Part shown: positions 1-5,425 of the stretch, in pieces | Layout of the letters: the number at the start of each line of letters is the position of its first letter | How positions within the stretch are numbered: position 1 is the first letter of the stretch | DNA from: Cryomorphaceae bacterium | Lineage (GTDB): Bacteria; Bacteroidota; Bacteroidia; Flavobacteriales; Crocinitomicaceae | NCBI GenBank assembly: GCA_021298235.1 | Contig: JAJTDX010000129.1 | Span: 1-6,336 of the forward strand | Direction: 5' to 3' | DNA: 6,336 nt | Position numbers and translations under genes: made by a program | The notes under the pieces: generated by a model | The model's input: the letters and a program-made list of their open reading frames with translations, nothing else | Database searches by the model: none | What the model was told of the DNA's origin: nothing

Positions 1-918
1 ATTTGTCTCACCATCCATGTCGTATTTATAGGATTTCCATTCTGGGCGCCATTCATATACGAATCCTAGGTCAAGGCCAATTCCGAACTTTGCCGCACTC
101 TTCATGAAATCGGACGGCCCAATCGTTTTGTTAGGGTCTCCCAAAATGTCCAGAATTCCAGACGAATGACCATATTCAACATCACCTGACAAAGAGTTGA
201 ATGTATTTTCATCATCAACGTTGTACTGGAAATTTTTAGTGTGTAAATACGCCGCTGCCATGCCGGAAAGCCATTTTGGTTTTGCACCAAACTTCATGAA
301 ATGTTCTCCGTCGTCCTTGATCACTTGAGAATAATTTATACCGTATTCTAACCAGGTCAAATGGTTGAAATCAAGCAGCTCTTCATTGAATTTCTGATCC
401 CAGAGAGTGGCATAATCCCAATCATTTTCCAGTAGCAAAGCAAGATTAGGATCGATATCATCCACATTTGTTATTGAGCGAAATTTGATCGCTGCACCAA
501 CAGCTATTTTAGGGTTTATGTGGAACATAAAGTTTAAGACATCAACCTGGATATTATTGTAGAATCCAATTGTCGTATTGTCATTAGCACTATATCTTCT
601 CGTAATATATTTGTCTGTAAAGTCTACACCATCAGTTGGTGCCCAACTATTGTAAATAGACGTGTCCAAGAAAGATTTTGTCCACCATTTAGGCATGTCT
701 CTTGTGGAATAGTATCCTGCATTTGTCCAACCTGAAAGGTTAAAGCTGGCAAGATTCACATCCACCACGAAACGGCTGTCTACGAAGCTGGCTGGTTGAA
801 GATCTGTTGCCATTACTCCGGCATAGTTACTGCTATAGATTCCCAGATAGTTCTGTGCAGAAGTGCCAAGTGAAATTGCGAAACACAAAAACAGTAACGC
901 TTTTTTCATCATTTTCAT
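1..918 (-). CDS. Exported DUF5723-like outer-membrane/surface protein (3' end outside window)
   Basis: The frame is open from 918 to base 1, giving 306 residues without a stop; the C-terminus lies outside the window. It starts MKMMKKALLF and has a clear export signal: a KK pair, a hydrophobic stretch at about residues 7-18 and a TSA/Q cleavage site after Ala21. Leaving Gln as residue 1 of the mature protein is typical of Bacteroidota. The mature N-terminus reads NYLGIYSSNYAG… followed by QPASFVDSRF, with many Asn, Tyr and aromatic residues. This resembles the start of DUF5723 proteins, which are Bacteroidota surface proteins with predicted beta-barrel character and no firmly known role. Alternating strand-like segments (for example GIGLDLGFVYEWRPEW at about 280-295) support an outer-membrane barrel. 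Met3 and Met4 (912 and 909) are equally possible starts. The gene begins 13 bases after the restored stop of the propeller gene, so the two are probably one operon. That it is a secreted CDS is secure; the family name is by recognition only. Confidence 0.8.
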   Translation of the reverse strand, partial: MKMMKKALLFLCFAISLGTSAQNYLGIYSSNYAGVMATDLQPASFVDSRFVVDVNLASFNLSGWTNAGYYSTRDMPKWWTKSFLDTSIYNSWAPTDGVDFTDKYITRRYSANDNTTIGFYNNIQVDVLNFMFHINPKIAVGAAIKFRSITNVDDIDPNLALLLENDWDYATLWDQKFNEELLDFNHLTWLEYGINYSQVIKDDGEHFMKFGAKPKWLSGMAAAYLHTKNFQYNVDDENTFNSLSGDVEYGHSSGILDILGDPNKTIGPSDFMKSAAKFGIGLDLGFVYEWRPEWKSYKYDMDGETN

Positions 919-931
919 TTTAAGTAGAGTT

Positions 932-1228
932 TTAGTTTACACGATGCTGAACGATGAATTTGTCGACGATCGAGGTTATGATCAGTGTATTGTCAGAATT
1001 ATTTAACATACATTTTCTACTTCCCTCGTATGATCTATCGCTAAATTTGCCACCATCCAACTCGTACAAATATACATTATTCTCCAAACCGTCGATTACA
1101 CCGACAAAAGTTCTTCCTTCGATGGTTTGAATATGCCAGTTTTCAACGTCAGAAAAATCAATTGGAACTATTCCTAGTAGGCTTCCCGATGGTTTGAATA
1201 TGCCAGTTTTCAACGTCAGAAAAATCAA
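932..1228 (-). pseudogene. C-terminal fragment of the propeller-like protein, separated by a frameshifting duplication
   Basis: This 98-codon frame is not an independent gene. Its first 14 codons (1228-1187) are the right-hand copy of the 67-bp duplication read in the wrong frame. From 1186 onward it reads GSLLGIVPIDFSDVENWHIQ, the same peptide that ends the in-frame part of the upstream gene. It then continues with 62 residues (EGRTFVGVIDGLENN … FIVQHRVN) to a TAA at 934-932. Those 62 residues continue the repeated strand pattern of the upstream protein (VYLYELDGGKF, LIITSIVDKFIVQ). Removing one 67-bp copy joins the two pieces into one frame from 3167 to 932. A gene caller might report this fragment as a hypothetical protein; it is better read as the displaced tail of its neighbour. 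The DUF5723-like gene starts 13 bases downstream. Confidence 0.8.
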
Positions 1229-1253
1229 TTGGAACTATTCCTAATAGGCTTCC
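1120..1253. repeat. 67-bp direct tandem duplication (1120-1186 / 1187-1253)
   Basis: Two abutting direct copies of 67 bases each, matching at 66 positions. The only difference is G at 1177 against A at 1244. On the coding strand this is CTA against TTA, both Leu, so it is silent in the native frame. The match ends at base 1119 against 1186 and at 1187 against 1254, so the copies are exactly adjacent with no spacer. There are no terminal inverted repeats and nothing resembling a mobile element. The length is 3n+1, so the second copy met by the ribosome is read out of frame and ends at a TGA (1160-1158). Confidence 0.95.
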
Positions 1254-3167
1254 GACGGAACTTAGTATAGAAATCTTGCCACTATTGAAATTTGAGAGGT
1301 AGATGAGATTTGCCGAGGCCGAACTTTTCTTTATTTTTCCTGAAATAGATTCGTTAAGCTGTGTTTTACCACCCTTTTGATCCATGTAAATCAACTCTCC
1401 GTTTTCACTGGAAAATAAGAAGATCTCATTATTCCGCACGATGGATTGCGCATCACCGGGTAAATTGAAGGAACGGTATTCACTTCTTTTTTCCGCATCA
1501 AACATTTTGAAAGAGCCATTATTCCGGACACCAAAGAATAGTCGTTTTTGGCTAATCCATGCGTCGACAGGAGCCGAGACACCTGTCATACTATTTGCAA
1601 CACTGAATTGATGACGCCCTCTTTGATCAAATAAGTGCATCGTACCATTTTCATCTGGAAATACAAGATAGAGTTTATTTCGCCAATTGAAGACTGTAGC
1701 TTGCTGAGAAGGGCTTCGGCCACCTAGATTAATAGGTCCGCCGAGAACATAATTGCCTTGTTTGTCAAGTAAATGAATTGAGTTTTTGCAGGTAACAAGG
1801 AGGAACTGAAACTGATCGAGATATGTTATTCCGTCTACAGCCTTCGAGCCCAGGTTTTTAATCCATTTCATTTGCCCTCCAGAATAATACATGAGTTCAT
1901 TCGTACCCGTTAGTACAGAGACATTCCCCTTTCCATCGAAAGAAATAAAATCCTTTATCACAGCATCAATATTGATGGTGAGTGATTCCCCTGTAGAGAC
2001 CCCTTCCTCTCCGGAATCCTCACTGTTTAAGGATATATGTGTTTCGTGTATTCTGTTTCGGTAAACGGTTCGGCTGAACTTTATTGAGTTATTAACAGTT
2101 CTTTCCGTAACTCGGGCCGGCAGCATTCCAAATATGGCCTTCATTTCTGCTTGATCCGTGGATAGCGTATTCCCTAATTTGTTTTGAGCCACGATGTCTT
2201 CGCAAACCGATTGATCCTCGCTGATAACGGCGAAATCGTTCATTGAGTAGATATAGAACCCATCCTTTCCAGAAGCAGGGAAATCTGTAGTGAGTTTGAT
2301 GTCATTGAAGAAGCCATGCTCGGTATTCTCTGTATCCTGTTTCATAAAATCATTCATGACGTAGACTGGTTCCTGACCGGAAACAAAATCAGTCACGATT
2401 ACCTTTGAGCCTTTGTATTCAAAAGTTACAATCCCTTTGTCTACCCAATTCTTCATTGGCCCATTAGCAAATATTTTATCGCTTGCGTTCAGGAACTGTT
2501 TTTCGATAAAATGGTAATTCTTTATGTTCTTAGGAAGTGCTGATGAAAAAAGGGCGTTGTCATCCACTTGATCACCCTTTAATTTTTTAAAGTTCTTTGT
2601 TTCAAAGTCGACTCTGTCATCTCCTTTGAAATAGATATCTGTAATCTTTGGCAAGTCTTCGTTCAGATCGATGACGGATGCACTCGATCTCCGGTCAAAA
2701 TTTCCCCATCCCTCAATAAGTGTTGTTTCAAGTTCAGGGGCTGCAAAATGAAGGTAGTTCTTGTAGTATTTTATGTCAAATCCACTAATCGCATAGCTTC
2801 TCAATCCTAACGTTTTTGCATTCAAACCGCTTTTTTTGAGAAGTTCCTCTACCTTTCCTTCCGACCAGTTGAATTTTGATTCGATCAGGAACTGACGGCG
2901 GTTCGCACTGATGTATATGGAACGTTCGTCAGTCAAATTTGGCTTCAGAACACTCAGTATTTCATTGTTCTTTGCGATTGTTTTGAAAGGAAGTTTTGTC
3001 TCATCAACTTCATATCGGCGGTTGATCACCAAGATCTTCCCGTCTTCCTTACCGAACAAAGACGTGGGAGAGAAGGATTTCTTTTTATCGATTATGTCTG
3101 CTGCAACATAGCCTACCCACAATACACTGATAATGCCAAGGGTAATGAAAAAATAGCGTGCGAACAT
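1158..3167 (-). CDS. Membrane-anchored protein with C-terminal beta-propeller-like half, truncated by a frameshift
   Basis: As read, it encodes 669 residues; the intact form would be 722 (3167 to 932, minus one 67-bp copy). Residues 5-24 (FFITLGIISVLWVGYVAAD) form one membrane segment, a signal anchor followed by KKK. Residues about 40-390 are an unassigned mixed domain, vaguely like DUF3352-type proteins. Residues about 400-660 are strand repeats with aromatic and Asp/Gly turns (LMYYSGGQMKWI, IHLLDKQGNYVL, MHLFDQRGRHQF, FKMFDAEKRSEY, LIYMDQKGGKTQ), typical of PQQ- or WD-like propeller blades. No catalytic motif was seen. The last nine residues (GKPTRNSSN) are frameshift product. I chose the ATG at 3167 because the membrane segment then sits at the N-terminus and a TAnnTTTG match lies just upstream. 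An in-frame ATG at 3257 would add 30 residues and overlap rnhB by 8 bases. The protein probably acts at the cell envelope; its function is unknown. Confidence 0.75.
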   Translation of the reverse strand: MFARYFFITLGIISVLWVGYVAADIIDKKKSFSPTSLFGKEDGKILVINRRYEVDETKLPFKTIAKNNEILSVLKPNLTDERSIYISANRRQFLIESKFNWSEGKVEELLKKSGLNAKTLGLRSYAISGFDIKYYKNYLHFAAPELETTLIEGWGNFDRRSSASVIDLNEDLPKITDIYFKGDDRVDFETKNFKKLKGDQVDDNALFSSALPKNIKNYHFIEKQFLNASDKIFANGPMKNWVDKGIVTFEYKGSKVIVTDFVSGQEPVYVMNDFMKQDTENTEHGFFNDIKLTTDFPASGKDGFYIYSMNDFAVISEDQSVCEDIVAQNKLGNTLSTDQAEMKAIFGMLPARVTERTVNNSIKFSRTVYRNRIHETHISLNSEDSGEEGVSTGESLTINIDAVIKDFISFDGKGNVSVLTGTNELMYYSGGQMKWIKNLGSKAVDGITYLDQFQFLLVTCKNSIHLLDKQGNYVLGGPINLGGRSPSQQATVFNWRNKLYLVFPDENGTMHLFDQRGRHQFSVANSMTGVSAPVDAWISQKRLFFGVRNNGSFKMFDAEKRSEYRSFNLPGDAQSIVRNNEIFLFSSENGELIYMDQKGGKTQLNESISGKIKKSSASANLIYLSNFNSGKISILSSVGSLLGIVPIDFSDVENWHIQTIGKPTRNSSN

Positions 3168-3184
3168 AGAACTTTCAGTTTGAT

Positions 3185-3212
3185 CAAAAATACGATACCC
3201 GTAGGTTGCAAA
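3185..3212 (-). promoter_or_regulatory. Possible Bacteroidota-type promoter for the propeller gene
   Basis: On the minus strand, TATTTTTG (3192-3185) is a full match to the Bacteroidota -7 consensus TAnnTTTG. A TTTG (3212-3209) lies 16 bases upstream as a possible -33 element, somewhat closer than the usual spacing of about 19-21. Transcription would begin roughly at 3178-3180, about a dozen bases before the ATG at 3167. If real, it supports the 3167 start over 3257 and lets this gene be expressed separately from rnhB. This is by consensus matching only. Confidence 0.35.
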
Positions 3213-3249
3213 AATTAGGAGGGTTCGATTATAATGAACAATCTGATGT

Positions 3250-3858
3250 TTAATCAAATAATGCCATCTGCTCAGTCGCCAAAAGGGTGAACGATTGCCG
3301 ATGAAAAGAAGTAGCTCCGAATTCTTTTATAGCTGCACGATGCTTTTCGGTAGGATATCCCTTGTTGTTATTCCAATCGTACACAGGATGCTTGTGATGA
3401 AGTTCCTGCATGAATTCATCCCGATGTGTTTTGGCCAGAATCGATGCTGCCGCTATGTTCAGGTATTTCCCATCTCCTTTTATGATACATTGATGAGGAA
3501 TCCCCTGGTAAGGTGTGAAACGGTTACCATCTATAAGCAATAGTTCAGGACGTACATGCAGCTGATCTACTGCACGGTGCATTCCCAAAAAACTTGCTCT
3601 CAAAATATTGATGTCATCGATCTCTTCGGAAGATATAAAGGATACTCCATAGGCAATCGCCTCTTGTTCAATAATAGGTCTCAGTAAATCCCTTTTTTTT
3701 TCGCTGAGCTGCTTTGAGTCATTCAAAAAAGGATGATGAAAATCCACCGGAAGGATTACGGAAGCTGCGACAACAGGACCGGCTAAACAACCTCTGCCAG
3801 CCTCGTCGCAACCGGCTTCAATTTTCGATGCATCAAAATAGGGTAAAAGTTTTTTCAT
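3250..3858 (-). CDS. rnhB: Ribonuclease HII
   Basis: This 202-residue protein has the normal length for RNase HII, the cytoplasmic enzyme that cuts the RNA strand of RNA-DNA hybrids and nicks 5' of single ribonucleotides left in DNA, starting ribonucleotide excision repair. The type 2 RNase H signatures are all present: CDEAGRG at 17-23 with catalytic Asp18 and Glu19 and the GRG loop; LLIDG with Asp110; KGDG with Asp129; [12 protein letters not shown] at 136-147; and KGY at 166-168, whose Tyr senses the ribonucleotide-DNA junction. The four carboxylates that bind two metal ions are therefore intact. The start [21 protein letters not shown] matches the family, and AAGGA lies directly before the ATG. 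It is the first gene of the leftward cluster, 97 bases from a divergent gene; the propeller gene follows after 82 bases. Nothing suggests that these neighbours share its role. Confidence 0.97.
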   Translation of the reverse strand: MKKLLPYFDASKIEAGCDEAGRGCLAGPVVAASVILPVDFHHPFLNDSKQLSEKKRDLLRPIIEQEAIAYGVSFISSEEIDDINILRASFLGMHRAVDQLHVRPELLLIDGNRFTPYQGIPHQCIIKGDGKYLNIAAASILAKTHRDEFMQELHHKHPVYDWNNNKGYPTEKHRAAIKEFGATSFHRQSFTLLATEQMALFD

Positions 3859-3865
3859 TCCTTTT

Positions 3866-3898
3866 CAAAGTTGGCAAAAAAATTGTAGCTTAGCCAAA
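3866..3898 (-). promoter_or_regulatory. Possible promoter of rnhB
   Basis: On the minus strand, TTTG (3898-3895) is followed after 21 bases by CAACTTTG (3873-3866). The latter matches the Bacteroidota -7 element TAnnTTTG at all but its first base. The spacing fits the usual -33/-7 arrangement. The -7 element ends only 7 bases before the rnhB ATG at 3858, so the transcript leader would be very short or absent. One base is off consensus, so confidence is limited. Confidence 0.3.
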
Positions 3899-3918
3899 CG
3901 TGATGATACAACTTTTTA

Positions 3919-3932
3919 ACGAAATGTTTCGT
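3919..3932. promoter_or_regulatory. Short palindrome in the divergent intergenic region
   Basis: ACGAAA-TG-TTTCGT is a 14-base near-perfect palindrome (6-base arms, 2-base centre) lying 23 bases before the ATG at 3956 and 60 bases from rnhB. This is a reasonable place for an operator, but a palindrome of this size could occur by chance. No matching regulator gene is in the window, and no clear TAnnTTTG promoter for the rightward gene was found in the 97-base region. Confidence 0.2.
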
Positions 3933-3955
3933 CTCGAATTTAAAAACGTACGCTC

Positions 3956-4327
3956 ATGAAAACCCTAGTTTTATCTCTTTTCACTTTCATTTTCGCAACA
4001 TCCCTATCATTTGCCCAGGAAAATGCTACTGCATTCGCTCAGAAATCCACAGAGCTTTTGTCAAGCAAGGAATCTGGAAAATATTTGTTTGTAATGCCTG
4101 CGGATCTAACTGAGGAACAGGTTTCAAAGAGTGCCAAATACTATACACACTACTTTACGGTAGAGTTTAACGAGTCGAGCAAAGAAGCAAATATCTCAAT
4201 GGTGATTAATGATGATAAAAGTCGTCATGTCATTGTTCGTTTTTTGATTGCTTGCGGAGTGCAAAATGTAACTGTGGATGGGAAAATGTATACAAATGAG
4301 GACTTCTTCAACACTTACATGAAATAA
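3956..4327 (+). CDS. Small exported protein of unknown function
   Basis: This is a 123-residue protein with a clear signal peptide: MKTLVLSLFTFIFATSLSFA, then cleavage before Gln21. The short Lys-poor start, the hydrophobic core at about 3-16 and the SFA/Q site are typical of Bacteroidota. The mature part is about 103 residues, so it is periplasmic or secreted. It holds a probable helix (TEEQVSKSAKYYTHY, about 52-66), two strands (FTVEFNES, ANISMVIND), a second helix (HVIVRFLIACG) and a strand ending VTVDGKMYTNEDFFNTYMK. This order suggests a small ferredoxin-like alpha/beta fold. There is a single Cys in the mature protein (in FLIACGV), so neither a metal CxxC site nor a disulfide is indicated. 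There is no lipobox and no further membrane segment. The gene stands alone between rnhB (divergent) and a terminator, so it is probably a single-gene transcript. I do not recognise the family and assign no function. Confidence 0.85.
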   Translation: MKTLVLSLFTFIFATSLSFAQENATAFAQKSTELLSSKESGKYLFVMPADLTEEQVSKSAKYYTHYFTVEFNESSKEANISMVINDDKSRHVIVRFLIACGVQNVTVDGKMYTNEDFFNTYMK

Positions 4328-4343
4328 ACAAAATTATACTTGG

Positions 4344-4373
4344 AAAAGGCTGCTTGAAGGCAGCCTTTTTTTT
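4344..4373 (+). terminator. Intrinsic terminator after the small exported protein gene
   Basis: AAAAGGCTGC (4344-4353) pairs perfectly with GCAGCCTTTT (4360-4369) across a 6-base loop, TTGAAG. The stem has a GC-rich core, and the descending arm runs into eight Ts (4366-4373). It begins 16 bases after the TAA at 4325-4327. It should end the transcript of the 3956 gene and insulate mnmH, whose own promoter lies just beyond. Confidence 0.9.
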
Positions 4374-4398
4374 GTGAAGTTCATTGCCCTCATAGTCT

Positions 4399-4406
4399 TA
4401 CATTTG
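4399..4406 (+). promoter_or_regulatory. Possible -7 promoter element of mnmH-selD
   Basis: TACATTTG matches the Bacteroidota -7 consensus TAnnTTTG at every fixed position and ends 4 bases before the mnmH ATG. The nearest usable -33-like TTTG (4371-4374) is the end of the terminator T-tract, 24 bases upstream, slightly farther than usual; a TTG at 4384-4386 is too close at 12 bases. If used, transcription would start at or next to the ATG, giving a leaderless message, which fits the absence of any Shine-Dalgarno sequence there. Confidence 0.4.
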
Positions 4407-4410
4407 TGTT

Positions 4411-5424
4411 ATGGTTCAAAAGATCGGAATTGATGAATTTCTGCATTTAAAGGAACTATATCCTGTAATCGATGTGCGAAGCGAAAAGGAGTTCCGTGAT
4501 GGTCATATACCGGGTGTATTCAATGTACCTATTCTATCTGATGATGAGCGAAAGATCGTCGGAACAATGTATAAACACAATGGTCGACATCCGGCTGTAT
4601 ACAAAGGTCTGGAACTTACGGGTCCACACCTTTCTGATCTATTAAGAAAAGGTGTAAGTATTGCCAAAGAGGGAAAAGTGCTTGTTCATTGCTGGAGAGG
4701 TGGTATGCGAAGCGAGTTTTATTCCTTCCTGCTTAAATTCTACGGTCTGGAGCCACTGCTGTTGGAAGGGGGGTACAAAGCTTACAGAACCGGAGTACAT
4801 GGACTTTTTGAATGTAAACTTAACATTTGTGTAATAGGTGGCCGCACCGGTTCCGGAAAAACGATCCTGCTAAAAGAGCTCGAGGATCTCGGAGAACAAG
4901 TCATTGATCTTGAGGGATTAGCCCATCACCGCGGATCTTCATTCGGAGCTTTGGGAATGGTTTATACGCCGACTCAGGAACAATTCGAGAATGAATTATT
5001 CACTGTTTTGAGAAACCTTGATCCTGAAAGAAGGATTTGGATCGAAGATGAAAGCAGAACGATCGGCGATAAAGTAATTCCAGAGGGCATCTGGAAACAG
5101 ATGAAATCAACAAATCGAATAGTTATCAATCGTTCATTCGAAGAAAGGTTGGATCAAATAGAAAAAGATTACGGTATCTTCTCAAAGGAAGATCTGAAGC
5201 TCGCGATGCAGCGTATCGGAAAACGTCTGGGACCACAGCATGTAAAAAGAGCACTCGAATTTCTGGATGAAGGGAATCTAAGGGAGGCTTTTTCGATTGC
5301 TCTCGGTTACTATGATAAGGCGTATGAATATAATCTGAAAGAGCATAATTCCGGACAGGTAATGGAGTTGAGTGGAGTGGGTATGGAGTACAGAGATCTT
5401 GCTGTTAGGCTTATCGGGTATTGA
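4411..5424 (+). CDS. mnmH: tRNA 2-selenouridine synthase (MnmH/SelU)
   Basis: This cytoplasmic enzyme replaces the sulfur of 2-thiouridine at wobble position 34 of Lys, Glu and Gln tRNAs with selenium from selenophosphate, through a geranylated intermediate. The 337-residue protein (E. coli 364) has both expected parts. The rhodanese domain at about 5-128 includes VIDVRSEKEFRDGHIPG (19-35) and the active loop HCWRGGMRS (93-101), whose Cys94 corresponds to catalytic Cys97 of E. coli. The C-terminal P-loop domain has Walker A GGRTGSGKT (143-151), the family motif EGLAHHRGSSFG (168-179) and IEDESRTIG (211-219). None of these is missing. The start was chosen because MVQKIGIDEFLHLK aligns with the start of the rhodanese fold; no ribosome-binding site is visible. 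It is followed after one base by selD, which supplies its selenophosphate, so the two form an operon. Identity is by motifs and context and is very secure. Confidence 0.96.
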   Translation: MVQKIGIDEFLHLKELYPVIDVRSEKEFRDGHIPGVFNVPILSDDERKIVGTMYKHNGRHPAVYKGLELTGPHLSDLLRKGVSIAKEGKVLVHCWRGGMRSEFYSFLLKFYGLEPLLLEGGYKAYRTGVHGLFECKLNICVIGGRTGSGKTILLKELEDLGEQVIDLEGLAHHRGSSFGALGMVYTPTQEQFENELFTVLRNLDPERRIWIEDESRTIGDKVIPEGIWKQMKSTNRIVINRSFEERLDQIEKDYGIFSKEDLKLAMQRIGKRLGPQHVKRALEFLDEGNLREAFSIALGYYDKAYEYNLKEHNSGQVMELSGVGMEYRDLAVRLIGY

Positions 5425-5425
5425 T

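Noticed and set aside
102..290. 62-codon minus-strand open frame
   Set aside because: It lies inside the DUF5723-like gene on the same strand in another frame. The long frame has a signal peptide and family-like sequence; this one has none.
1120..1253. The duplication as a phase-variation switch or mobile-element target site
   Set aside because: Phase switches usually use short units in several copies or invertible segments. Here there are only two long copies, no inverted repeats, no recombinase and no inserted element between them.
1391..1582. 63-codon minus-strand open frame
   Set aside because: It is an out-of-frame shadow of the propeller gene, with no domain or start signal.
2911..3111. 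66-codon plus-strand open frame
   Set aside because: It is antisense to the N-terminal part of the propeller gene. Its hydrophobic look comes from the complementary sequence.
3295..3543. 82-codon plus-strand open frame
   Set aside because: It is antisense to the conserved catalytic part of rnhB, which is clearly the real gene.
3871..3897. TTGGC…GCCAA inverted repeat in the rnhB upstream region
   Set aside because: The arms are only 5 bases with 17 bases between them. This is not a convincing hairpin or operator and could easily be chance.
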